64,000 nucleotides of DNA, taken from contig DCZO01000014.1 of the NCBI GenBank assembly GCA_002331335.1, forward strand, positions 168,825-232,824, written 5' to 3'. This document shows positions 35,169-43,717 of this stretch, piece after piece. Position 1 is the stretch's first letter; every line of letters begins with the position of its first letter. Under the pieces are notes generated by a model. The model was not told the DNA's origin. It did no database searches and saw only the letters and a list, made by a program, of their open reading frames with translations. This DNA comes from Nitrospira sp. UBA2082. GTDB taxonomy: Bacteria; Nitrospirota; Nitrospiria; Nitrospirales; Nitrospiraceae. The position numbers and the translations under genes were made by a program.

Positions 35169-38111
35169 CTAAAATTCTTCAAACTCCTCATCAGTCCTGC
35201 TCCGATCCTTCCCGTTTCCGGCATGCACGGCTGCCTGCAGGCTTGCAGCGTCACTCGACGGTGCTTCGCGGCGCTCCGCCTTCGACGGAGCCGCATTAGG
35301 CTTCACCCGTTTGTCAGTTCTGTCCGTGTGCCTGAGCTTCCCCATATTCAGGTCGCCAAAAGTCTCATGTATCGCCCTCGCCGTGTTCTCTCTCATCTCA
35401 TGCACGGGAGGCATGGCCGCCTTCTCCGCCTCAGTCACCTTGATCTTGAAGGCCAACACCTGCTTTCTCAACGACAGGGACTGCGCCCGCATCGATTGGC
35501 TGGCGGCGGTTACTTCTTCGACCAGCGCGGCGTTCTGCTGCGTGGCCTGATCCATTTGCATCACGGACGTATTGACCTGATCGATCCCGCTCGCCTGTTC
35601 CTGCGAGGCCGCCGAGATCTCAGCGATGATGTCGGTGAGCCGTTTGACCGACGTCACGATCTCGTTGAGGGTCTGGCCCGATTGATTGACCAGCTCACTG
35701 CCTTCTGCTACGCGCTGAATTGATTCATTGATCAATCCTTTGATTTCTTTGGCCGCAGTCGCCGAGCGCTGGGCCAGGTTTCGAACCTCGGCGGCCACTA
35801 CCGCAAAACCCCTCCCATGTTCCCCGGCCCGCGCCGCCTCCACCGCAGCATTGAGGGCCAACAGATTCGTCTGAAAGGCGATCTCGTCGATCACCGTGAT
35901 AATGTCGGCGATCTTCTTGCTGCTCTTATTGATCTCGCCCATCGCCTCGACGGCGCTGCCGGTTACGGCGCCGCCCTTGGCGGCCACGTCTCGAGCCGCG
36001 ACGGCCAGTTGATTGGCTTGCCGGGCATTGTCGGCATTTTGCTTCACCGTAGCAGTCATCTCCTCCATGGCGCTGGACGTCTCCTCCAAGGATGCCGCCT
36101 GCTGGGTGGTCCGTTGTGAAAGATCCTCATTGCCCTTGGTGATTTCCTCCGCGGAAAGCGAGACACTTTCCGTCGCTTCCCGCACCGTGACCATCGATTC
36201 CTGCAATTTAGAGATGGCCCGATTAATGCTGTCCTTGATTTGTTCAAAATCTCCCTGGTAATTCCCGCTCATGGACTTGGTCAGATCGCAATTCCCTAGT
36301 GCCCACAGCACCTCTTGGGCCTCCTGCCAGGGTTTGATAACAGCATCAAGGAGCCGGTTAAAGTTCTCGGTCAGCTGCTTCGACTGTCCTTCGAAGCGGC
36401 TCGTCTCGATCCGCTCTTTCAGTTGACCGCCAGCCGCCGCGGCAATCAGCCCATCAACGGCGATCTCCGCCTGCTTTTCTCCCGTTATGTCGGTGGTGAA
36501 CGCCACGACCTTCATGGGCCGCCCCAGCTCATCTAAAATCGGATTGTAGCTGGCCCGCAGCCATACCTCCCGTCCACCCTTGCCGACGCAACGATAGGTC
36601 CCCCGATCCACCTCGTTCCGATTCAGCTTCTCCCAGAACGCGGCATACTCGCCCGTGCTCACATACGCCGGGGCACAGAATATGCGATGGTGCTGGCCCT
36701 TGAGTTCGTCAAGACCGTACCCCATACACTTGAGGAAATTCTCATTGGCCGTGATGACCGTTCCCTGCATCGTGAACTCGACGGTGGCGTACATCCGATC
36801 GATCGCGTCGACGATTCCCTTCATTTGTTGGCGCGCGACTTCTTGCTCCGTGATGTCATACCGCACACCCACGTATTTGCGTGGCTTGCCGTTCTTGCCG
36901 AGCACCGGCGCCATGACCGCATCCTCATAGTACGGGGTTCCGTCTTTGCGCCGATTCTTGACGACGCCATGAAAGATCTTCCCTTGTTCAATCGTCGCCC
37001 ACATCTGCTTGATGACCTCTCCAGACATGTCCGGATGACGCACAACCGCGAGGGACTTGCCCATCAATTCTTCCTTTGAGTACTTGGAGACTTCGCAGAA
37101 TTTGTCGTTGAGCGAAACAATGTTGCCCTCGAGATCAAACTCCGAGACGTTGGTGGTTAAATTCATGATGGCGTCGCGGACCTTGAACTCGTCTTGCCAG
37201 TTGTCGCGCTCCTGCGCAAACTGGGCGGCCTGCTCCTGAGCGATCGTGGCCATCTCCTGCTGCTTGGCCGCGGCCGCTTTAAGATTGTCTCCCATCTCAT
37301 TGAACACCCTCGCCAACTGTCCGATTTCATCCCGCGTATGGACGGACGAGCGGGCTTCAAGGTCGCCGCTCCCGATCGACTGCGCGGCGGTCAAGAGATT
37401 CGTCATATTGGCCACAATGAGTCGCGTCACCAGGTATCCGAGAAACAATCCGAGCACAATCACCGCGGCGATGCTTACAATAAGTGTCCAAACCGCCTTT
37501 TCACCGGTTGCGCTCCCCTCCTCGTTCATGTCCTTTCCAACATCGGCGACCGTCAGTAACAACTCATCGAGCGCCGTGAGGGCCCCTTCCAGCTTCTGGT
37601 CCACCTGCATGATCAGCGCGTCTGAAGTCTTTGCGTGCTCACCTGCCAGCTCGGCTTTCTCCCCTCTGCCGACACGTTCATGCGCAAACGCCAGGATCTG
37701 TTCTGATACGGCAAAATACTCTTCCACCTTCTGACGGAATTCCTGAAGGTCCTGAGGTTCGTTCCGCCCGTTGCGTGACGTTCGGAGTGTCGTGGCGGCA
37801 TAGACATTGACCGGTTTCAGAATCTCCGCCTTCAATTGGCCGGCCGCCTCACTACGCTGGTTGACGCTCGCCTGGTTAGAGGCCGACATGGCGAGACGGA
37901 CGGCATAGCGGTGCCGTGTGAGATTGTTCGACGCATGGGCCAGGTTGGTCCCGGCGATCGTATAGTCTTCATAGACAATCCGGAGGTTCTCACGTAACGA
38001 GAGCACACCCATGATAATCAGGAGACCGACGACCAGGATAAGTCCGCTTATCAGTGAGAAGCTCAGCTGCAGCTTCCAGCGGATCTTCAAATTAGTGAAC
38101 CAGCTTTTCAT
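35169..38111 (-). CDS. Methyl-accepting chemotaxis protein with two PAS domains
   Basis: From the ATG at 38111 (GGAGG seven bases upstream) the product has 980 residues; the longer frame to 38342 is not receptor-like. Membrane segments lie at about 14-39 and 205-232, flanking a four-helix-bundle-type periplasmic sensor. A HAMP domain follows (232-285), then PAS near 314-420 (EFDLEGNIVSLNDKF) and PAS near 429-545 (EFTMQGTVITANENF), and a second HAMP-like stretch. The signalling hairpin is near 774 (EVRNLAQRSATAAKEIKGLI). An 80-residue tail ends in EFEEF, which fits the CheR/CheB tethering pentapeptide. The signal is unknown; PAS domains suggest redox or small-molecule sensing. Confidence 0.93.
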   Translation of the reverse strand: MKSWFTNLKIRWKLQLSFSLISGLILVVGLLIIMGVLSLRENLRIVYEDYTIAGTNLAHASNNLTRHRYAVRLAMSASNQASVNQRSEAAGQLKAEILKPVNVYAATTLRTSRNGRNEPQDLQEFRQKVEEYFAVSEQILAFAHERVGRGEKAELAGEHAKTSDALIMQVDQKLEGALTALDELLLTVADVGKDMNEEGSATGEKAVWTLIVSIAAVIVLGLFLGYLVTRLIVANMTNLLTAAQSIGSGDLEARSSVHTRDEIGQLARVFNEMGDNLKAAAAKQQEMATIAQEQAAQFAQERDNWQDEFKVRDAIMNLTTNVSEFDLEGNIVSLNDKFCEVSKYSKEELMGKSLAVVRHPDMSGEVIKQMWATIEQGKIFHGVVKNRRKDGTPYYEDAVMAPVLGKNGKPRKYVGVRYDITEQEVARQQMKGIVDAIDRMYATVEFTMQGTVITANENFLKCMGYGLDELKGQHHRIFCAPAYVSTGEYAAFWEKLNRNEVDRGTYRCVGKGGREVWLRASYNPILDELGRPMKVVAFTTDITGEKQAEIAVDGLIAAAAGGQLKERIETSRFEGQSKQLTENFNRLLDAVIKPWQEAQEVLWALGNCDLTKSMSGNYQGDFEQIKDSINRAISKLQESMVTVREATESVSLSAEEITKGNEDLSQRTTQQAASLEETSSAMEEMTATVKQNADNARQANQLAVAARDVAAKGGAVTGSAVEAMGEINKSSKKIADIITVIDEIAFQTNLLALNAAVEAARAGEHGRGFAVVAAEVRNLAQRSATAAKEIKGLINESIQRVAEGSELVNQSGQTLNEIVTSVKRLTDIIAEISAASQEQASGIDQVNTSVMQMDQATQQNAALVEEVTAASQSMRAQSLSLRKQVLAFKIKVTEAEKAAMPPVHEMRENTARAIHETFGDLNMGKLRHTDRTDKRVKPNAAPSKAERREAPSSDAASLQAAVHAGNGKDRSRTDEEFEEF

Positions 38112-38295
38112 CGTGACGCCTCCAAATTGAATAGGCCGGGATGTACACCGCCCACCGCTGAGTGAAATCACTAGACGACTCAGAACACTGACGTGAGGAG
38201 ACCGGCCCGTTACCCACCGAATGAGCGCCCGGCCCGGAATCCTGCGTGACCAGCGACTCCTTGCTTTGCTTTTCTCTACATCTACTCCTTCTGAG

Positions 38296-38817
38296 TTATG
38301 CTTCCCCCGTGGGAACACTGCTCTCCGACATGTCTCCGTCAACCAACAAGTGCTCCATGTTCAGCAGTGCGACCAACTTCTCACCGGACTTTCCGATCCC
38401 GCTCATGAAGCTCACATCCACGTTGGCTCCGAACTGCGGAGGGGGCTGGATGTCCTTCTTGTCGATATTCAACACGTCGGAAACGGAATCCACCACAAGC
38501 CCTATCACCTTGTCCCGCACGACAACGAGGATGATGACGGTGAAGGCCGTATATTCCACGGTTGGCATGCCGAACTTGGTTCTAAGTTCCACAATCGGCA
38601 CGATCGTGCCACGAAGATTCAGCACTCCCTTGATGTGAGCCGGCGTGTTGGGGATCTTCGTGACAGCCGAGTAGCCTTTGATCTCCCTGACGCGGAGTAT
38701 GTCGACCCCGTAGCACTCTTCTCCAAGATTGAATGTCAGGAACTGGTTGCCGTCCGTAGTACGACCCGCTGCTTGATTACATTCCTTGATCGAAGTTTCA
38801 CGCGCCGACGCTGGCAT
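38296..38817 (-). CDS. cheW: Chemotaxis coupling protein CheW
   Basis: The protein has 173 residues. The CheW fold runs from about residue 24 (QFLTFNLGEECYGVDILRVREI) with the receptor-contact segment VLNLRGTIVPIVELRTKFG and GLVVDSVSDVLNI. It bridges CheA and MCP. The 184-base gap to the MCP and the 227-base gap from cheA hold no gene I can support. Confidence 0.95.
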   Translation of the reverse strand: MPASARETSIKECNQAAGRTTDGNQFLTFNLGEECYGVDILRVREIKGYSAVTKIPNTPAHIKGVLNLRGTIVPIVELRTKFGMPTVEYTAFTVIILVVVRDKVIGLVVDSVSDVLNIDKKDIQPPPQFGANVDVSFMSGIGKSGEKLVALLNMEHLLVDGDMSESSVPTGEA

Positions 38818-39044
38818 AGCCTACTTCCTTTTGCTGAATGCCCCACCGCTCTCCACTCGGTCATGACGGGTTCGCGGTCAGCCGCACAGTCCCGCACCAC
38901 CGCCCCATCCCATCAAGAGATCGATACTTCGCTATCGGACTCACCGACAGGAACTTGAGCCGCTCTACCGCCATAACGGCAATCCAGCGATCGGTGGTCA
39001 TCTTCATCAGAGCAGCACCCCCATCGCCGCCGGTTCCGTCGCTG

Positions 39045-41204
39045 CTACACCGCCACCGCCTCCTCGCGCTGGGCAATCTCCAGGAGGCCTCGCACGTCCA
39101 GAATCAATCCGACGGTTCCGTTGCCGAGAATGGTTGCCCCGGCGATGCCTTCCACCTTGCGGAAGTTTTGTTCCATACTTTTGATGACGACCTGCTGTTG
39201 ACCGAGAATTTCATCCACCATGATCGCCACCCGCTCGCCTTCCGTCTCCAGTATCAGCAGAATTCCTTTCGTCGGCTCTGTATGCTCCGGCTGCAGCGCA
39301 AATACTTCATGCAGCCGAATGACCGGCAGATAGCTGCCCCGCACATTGATCAACTCTCCCCTTCCGACTACCGTCTTCACCGATCCCTGCTTCGGCTGTA
39401 TCGACTCCAGAATCGACAGCAACGGCACAATGTAGGTCTCTTTGCCGACCCGGACGGTCATTCCTTCGATGATAGCGAGCGTGAGCGGCAGCTTCAGCGT
39501 GAAGGTGGTGCCTTGCCCGGTCGTGGTCTTGATGCTTACCGTTCCGCCAAGAGATTCGATGTTCCGCTTCACCACATCCATACCAACGCCTCGCCCGGAG
39601 ATATCGGTCACCTTTTCCGCCGTCGAGAATCCCGGCTTGAAGATCAGCGCCCAGATCTGATCGTCAGACAGCTTCTCATGTTCGGCGATCAGCCCCTGCT
39701 TCACCGCCTTCGCGATGATCTTTTCCCGATTCAACCCCCGCCCGTCGTCTTCCACAGTGATGCAGATGCTGCCGCCTTCATGACAGGCGTTCAGCCGAAT
39801 GGTCCCGATTTCTGGTTTGTTGTTGTCGAGCCGTTCCTCCGGCAGTTCGAGGCCGTGGTCGGCTGAATTCCTGACCAAATGCGTGAGCGGATCGTTAATG
39901 GATTCGATGACCGTCTTATCAAGTTCTGTCTCTTCCCCGGACAGGACGAGCTGGATCTTCTTGCCCGCCTTGGCGGACAAGTCGCGCACAAGCCTTGGGA
40001 ATCGGTTGAACGCTGTGCCGATGGGCAGCATGCGAATCCCCATCACTCGCTCCTGAATCTCGCGGGTATTCCGTTCCAGCTGTGCCATTCGCTCGAGCAG
40101 CACCGGAAGCTGTCGCATCTCGAAGCGAGATCCCAGATCGCTCAACATCGACTGCGTGATGACCAGCTCTCCCACAAGATTAATCAGCTTATCGATTTTG
40201 TCCGTATCGACACGGATGGATGTCGCGTCGGATTTCTTCGCCTGCACGGCCGTTTCCTGCTGTCGCTGCTTCTGGAGGGCCAGTTCGACTTGTTGGGGCG
40301 TGACGACCTTTTGCTCAACAAGAATCTCGCCGACCCGCTTTTGCTGCGCGAGGGCCTTGTCAAGCGTGTCACGGGATAAGGCACCGCTCTCGACCAGAAT
40401 CTCGCCAAGGGGCGTGGGCTCTCCGTCTTCGACGCATTGCTCGTCGTTCGTATCTCGTGAAACGCTCACATCCGAATGCGAGATAGGTTTCACGGAGGAC
40501 GTTTCACATTCTTCGATGGAAAGGACGCTGTCCTCTCGGACGAACTCAAACACGGCTTCGACAACCTTCCGATCCTTTCCTGTTGTCAGCAGGATCTCCC
40601 AAGACAAATAACAGCGCTCGGGATCAAGATCGGAGAGATCCGGCAGCCGAGAGGTATTGAGCACAACTTTGGCCAGTCTCCCAAGGTCGTTCAATTCCTT
40701 CATGATCTGCAGTGGATCGAGGCCCCTCTGAAACAACCAGTCGGGAGGGGTCCAGGTAATGGTGTAGGTCCGGTCTGCGCGACTGGGCTGCGCCGGTGCG
40801 GCGGCTGGCTGAGCATCGGACGCGCTCGCCCCTGCCAGATCCGCCGTAAGCCGCTGCACAGTCTCCTCATCGATGCCCGATCCGGTTTGGGCCGATTCGA
40901 TCAACGTCTTCAGGCAGTCGGTCGATTTGAGAAGCAAGTCTGTGACGGCCGGAGACCCGGCCTTCTGTCCATTCCTCAGCAAATCGAGGAGTGTCTCCAT
41001 CTTGTGAGTAAACTGGGCGACCGCGGCAAAGCCAAACATTCCGGCAGTACCCTTGATCGAGTGCGCCGAACGGAAGATCTTGTTCAGGAGATCCAAATCA
41101 TTCGGATGCTGCTCGAGCTGCAGCAAACCTTCTTCAACCGCCGCAAGATGTTCAGCAGCCTCCTCAAAGAACGCATCTTGGAATTGTGCGAAATCGTTAC
41201 TCAT
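39045..41204 (-). CDS. cheA: Chemotaxis histidine kinase CheA with MshEN-like insert
   Basis: The protein has 719 residues. The Hpt (P1) domain has His48 in IFRSAHSIKGTAGMFG. A region around 140-225 replaces a standard P2. Residues 231-254 are encoded by a heptamer element. Residues 265-288 and 290-313 are two 24-residue repeats (each xxGEILVE...ALxxQ) like MshEN motifs. Then come the dimerisation helices (about 330-395), the ATPase domain with N box LTHLVRNSADHGLE and DDGRGLNREKI plus GRGVGMDVVKRNI, and the CheW-like domain to the end. CheA phosphorylates CheY and CheB. Confidence 0.95.
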   Translation of the reverse strand: MSNDFAQFQDAFFEEAAEHLAAVEEGLLQLEQHPNDLDLLNKIFRSAHSIKGTAGMFGFAAVAQFTHKMETLLDLLRNGQKAGSPAVTDLLLKSTDCLKTLIESAQTGSGIDEETVQRLTADLAGASASDAQPAAAPAQPSRADRTYTITWTPPDWLFQRGLDPLQIMKELNDLGRLAKVVLNTSRLPDLSDLDPERCYLSWEILLTTGKDRKVVEAVFEFVREDSVLSIEECETSSVKPISHSDVSVSRDTNDEQCVEDGEPTPLGEILVESGALSRDTLDKALAQQKRVGEILVEQKVVTPQQVELALQKQRQQETAVQAKKSDATSIRVDTDKIDKLINLVGELVITQSMLSDLGSRFEMRQLPVLLERMAQLERNTREIQERVMGIRMLPIGTAFNRFPRLVRDLSAKAGKKIQLVLSGEETELDKTVIESINDPLTHLVRNSADHGLELPEERLDNNKPEIGTIRLNACHEGGSICITVEDDGRGLNREKIIAKAVKQGLIAEHEKLSDDQIWALIFKPGFSTAEKVTDISGRGVGMDVVKRNIESLGGTVSIKTTTGQGTTFTLKLPLTLAIIEGMTVRVGKETYIVPLLSILESIQPKQGSVKTVVGRGELINVRGSYLPVIRLHEVFALQPEHTEPTKGILLILETEGERVAIMVDEILGQQQVVIKSMEQNFRKVEGIAGATILGNGTVGLILDVRGLLEIAQREEAVAV
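40442..40510. repeat. Heptamer-period inverted element, copy 10, inside cheA
   Basis: The left arm has GTATCTC and GTGAAAC. The right arm on the minus strand has GTGAAAC, GTCCTCC, GTGAAAC, CTATCTC. It is in frame within the linker before the MshEN-like repeats. Confidence 0.82.
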
Positions 41205-41215
41205 CGCTTACTCCG

Positions 41216-41303
41216 CGTGATTCGTCATGCGTCAACAGTCAATCGTAGAAGCTGGCACCCACACGTCTTTTCCATTGACGAATGACGTTTGACGATTGAC
41301 GTC
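41216..41303. repeat. Heptamer-period inverted element, copy 11
   Basis: The left arm has GTCATGC, GTCAACA, GTCAATC; the right arm on the minus strand has GTCAATC, GTCAAAC, GTCATTC, GTCAATG. It fills the cheY-cheA gap. Confidence 0.88.
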
Positions 41304-41304
41304 T

Positions 41305-41676
41305 TCATGCTGGCAGCACCTTGGCGATCGCTCTCAGCAGGACATCCGGATTAAATGGCTTGACGATCCATCCGGTTGCGCCAGCGTCCTTGCCCGCTTG
41401 CTTCTTCTCCATGGCCGATTCGGTTGTCAGCATCAGAATCGGCGTGAATTTGAAATTCGCCATTTGTCGTAATTCCTTGATGAGCGCAATGCCGTCCATC
41501 TCCGGCATGTTCAGATCCGTGACGACGATATCCATTTTCGCCCCCCCGGCGACCTTGCTGACGGCATCTTTCCCGTGCTCGGCTTCGACGACGATGAAGC
41601 CGGCGTTGGTCAGAGTGAAAGACACCATCTGCCGCATGGTGGTTGAATCATCAACAACGAGTGCTGTTTTGGCCAT
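41305..41676 (-). CDS. CheY-like response regulator (first)
   Basis: The product has 123 residues from the ATG at 41676, which has GGAGG five bases before it; the frame seven codons longer is less likely. It is a stand-alone receiver: acidic pair Asp9-Asp10, phosphoacceptor Asp54 in DIVVTDLNMPEMDG, Thr in MLTTES, Lys in GWIVKPFNP. As the gene directly upstream of cheA, it is a likely substrate of it. It cannot be told from the sequence whether this one or the CheY at 45160 binds the motor. Confidence 0.9.
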   Translation of the reverse strand: MAKTALVVDDSTTMRQMVSFTLTNAGFIVVEAEHGKDAVSKVAGGAKMDIVVTDLNMPEMDGIALIKELRQMANFKFTPILMLTTESAMEKKQAGKDAGATGWIVKPFNPDVLLRAIAKVLPA

Positions 41677-41736
41677 CTTGTCCTCCACGTCTGGCAAACC
41701 GAATCCGCGACCCTCCGCCGTTCGCAGCCCGTGCTG

Positions 41737-42291
41737 TCAAAACAATGTGACCGCGTCTTTTTCCGCTCCCCCCGCTTCCACATCGACCGGCACCGGTTCT
41801 TGATAATCCGGACTCACTGTCGCGACATGGAGACGGCGTTCCTCTTCCATGGTGTAGTTCAGTTCGATCTGCTGCAGCACGGCCAGTTGAGCCTTCGCCT
41901 CTTCATTCTGCGGCCCCTTCAACAAGGCCCTTAGCTGGATCTTGAGCTGGTCCAATGCCTGACCAACATGTTCCAATTTCTGACGGGTGATATCCTGAAA
42001 CTGCATGGCCATCACGACCTTCGACAAACTGGCCGCCCTCTCTTCCTTGTTCACCCCGGCCTCTGACGAAGCCAACACTCTCAGATGGATCAGCAACTCC
42101 ATTGCGGCTCGCTCAGTCTCGCCGGTGACGGAAGCCATCTGCGCGTGCAACACCGGGATCAGCCGCACGGCGCAGCTGGCAAATTCTTCCCATGCCCGCT
42201 GATGCCCTCGAAGCTCTTCCACCTCTCCGTTCGAGCCATCGGCATCGGATCCCCGTGCCGAATGAGATTCGTCGCCCAGCATCCTGGTCAC
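41737..42291 (-). CDS. CheZ-like phosphatase candidate with VTLF tail
   Basis: The protein has 184 residues, mainly helical. The segment VVMAMQFQDITRQKLEHVG matches the CheZ active-site helix, including the Asp-x-x-x-Gln pair (DITRQ) that dephosphorylates CheY. Helices before and after could form the CheZ hairpin bundle. The C-terminus is acidic and ends KDAVTLF, where canonical CheZ has a CheY-binding tail. It is divergent from the CheZ at 44512, so the window encodes two candidates. Function is inferred from this motif and context. Confidence 0.6.
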   Translation of the reverse strand: MTRMLGDESHSARGSDADGSNGEVEELRGHQRAWEEFASCAVRLIPVLHAQMASVTGETERAAMELLIHLRVLASSEAGVNKEERAASLSKVVMAMQFQDITRQKLEHVGQALDQLKIQLRALLKGPQNEEAKAQLAVLQQIELNYTMEEERRLHVATVSPDYQEPVPVDVEAGGAEKDAVTLF

Positions 42292-42402
42292 CGGCCCCCT
42301 TCCGTTCTACGCCTCCCACACGATCGGGACGTGCGGTTCCCCAGCAGAGGCGGCATCGTGAACCTCATATTGTCCTGTCGACCTACGGTCGACTTCGGCT
42401 GA

Positions 42403-42666
42403 TCACTCGCTGAGCGGTTCGGAGATTCCAAGTTGAGCCAGTTTCGCCTGCAGGTCCTGAGGAATACCCGTGACCAACAGCCGTCCGGATTTCCTCGCAG
42501 CCCACATCAGCTGGATGGCCGCCGTATCGATTCGCTTCGTGTGAGCCAAATTCAGACATACCAAACCTTCGTTGGCGAATAATTTCAGCAAGGCTTCTCT
42601 GAATTCCTCCGCCTCGAAGATCGTCAGATCCCCTACCGGAGCTAACTGTCGGTCATTCACTTCCAT
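42403..42666 (-). CDS. STAS-domain protein (MlaB-like loop)
   Basis: The protein has 87 residues and is a single STAS domain. The loop that carries a phosphoserine in antagonists is IDTAAIQLMWAA here, so the usual DSSG is DTAA and phosphorylation as in SpoIIAA is unlikely. Such STAS proteins occur in chemotaxis operons with unknown role. A small inverted repeat (GTCGAC-CTACG-GTCGAC, 42377-42393) lies between this gene and the CheZ-like gene downstream. Confidence 0.8.
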   Translation of the reverse strand: MEVNDRQLAPVGDLTIFEAEEFREALLKLFANEGLVCLNLAHTKRIDTAAIQLMWAARKSGRLLVTGIPQDLQAKLAQLGISEPLSE

Positions 42667-42770
42667 TGTGTTCGCCGGCCAGCTGCTCCGGCCTCCTCTC
42701 GTGGTTTCAACCTTGCGAATCAGGAGCCCGTCGTCATTATCGGCTGATGCTGAACGACTCTGGAGCAGCC

Positions 42771-43619
42771 CTATGGCGAGAGCGCCGCCCCTTCTTCGGG
42801 AACCACCGGTGTGACCGACGCACCCACTTCTGCCGGCTGCTCATTCCCAGAACCAGCTCCGTCTTGTCCCGCCTCCGGCAGCAGGCCCGATGCAGGCGGG
42901 GCATGCTCCAAGATGATGATTTCGACACGCCGGTTTTTCGCCCGTTGCTCGGGGCTCAGATTGGCCGTCACCGGTCTGGTATCGGCATGCCCCACGGCCT
43001 CCAGGTGGTCCGTCGGGACTCCGAAGAGTTCTGACAGCACCCGCACGACTATCACCGACCGGGCGGCAGATAATTCCCAGTTGGAGGGAAATTGTGCCGT
43101 TCTGATCGGAACATTGTCCGTATGCCCCTCGACACGGGCATGCCGGTTCATCTCCAGGATGACCCCGCCCAATCCTTTAAGAAAAGGGAGCGCTTCCGCT
43201 CGGACAGTCGCTTCTCCGCTGTTGAAGAGCAGCCGATCAGGAATCGTGATCACGATGTCGCCGTTGACTGTTTGCACAACTGTGATGAACGCCACCAGGT
43301 CCTTCATTTGCTTGTCGCTGATGACCTGGATCTGCTCGCGGATGCGTCGAAGGACAGCCAACTTGGCGTCGGAGGGATTCCGCCCCTGTTGGACCGATTT
43401 GGCCTCACCGACGTTGATGATCCGGTTTTCGCCAGAATGGTTGGACAGAGGATTCAGCGCTGCCTTGATCGATTCACTCACCGTCCGAAACTTTCCTTCA
43501 TTGACGGCCGAAATCGAATACATCACGACAAAAAAGGCGAACAACAGTGTGATGAAGTCCGCATAGGACACCAGCCACCGCTCATGGTTCTCATGTTCTT
43601 CGTGTTTGTGCTTGGCCAT
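42771..43619 (-). CDS. motB: Flagellar motor stator protein MotB
   Basis: The protein has 282 residues. One membrane helix (WLVSYADFITLLFAFFVVMY) carries Asp21, the ion-binding residue. A periplasmic plug/linker leads to an OmpA-like peptidoglycan-binding domain (about 130-250) with VEGHTDNVPIRTAQFPSNW and NRRVEIIIL. A Pro/Ala/Glu-rich tail of about 35 residues follows. With MotA it forms the stator. Whether it uses H+ or Na+ is not shown. No clear Shine-Dalgarno sequence precedes the ATG. Confidence 0.95.
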   Translation of the reverse strand: MAKHKHEEHENHERWLVSYADFITLLFAFFVVMYSISAVNEGKFRTVSESIKAALNPLSNHSGENRIINVGEAKSVQQGRNPSDAKLAVLRRIREQIQVISDKQMKDLVAFITVVQTVNGDIVITIPDRLLFNSGEATVRAEALPFLKGLGGVILEMNRHARVEGHTDNVPIRTAQFPSNWELSAARSVIVVRVLSELFGVPTDHLEAVGHADTRPVTANLSPEQRAKNRRVEIIILEHAPPASGLLPEAGQDGAGSGNEQPAEVGASVTPVVPEEGAALSP

Positions 43620-43629
43620 CTAAGACCGT

Positions 43630-43717
43630 ATGTCGTGAAGCGTGAAGCGTGAAGCGCGGGCATTATCTTCGCGTTGGGTTTTCACGAGATACGAACGGTG
43701 CTTCACGAAGGACGTCA
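43630..43717. repeat. Heptamer-period inverted element, copy 12
   Basis: The left arm has GTGAAGC three times in tandem. The right arm on the minus strand has GTCCTTC, GTGAAGC, ACCGTTC, GTATCTC. It fills the motA-motB gap and reaches the motA stop, separating genes that are usually directly coupled. Confidence 0.88.

Noticed and set aside
38861..39007. Possible 48-residue gene between cheA and cheW
   Set aside because: Weak ribosome-binding site and no recognisable feature; kept out of the feature list.
38838..39866. Long + strand open frame opposite cheA
   Set aside because: No recognisable domain and His/Arg-rich composition typical of antisense frames in GC-rich genes.
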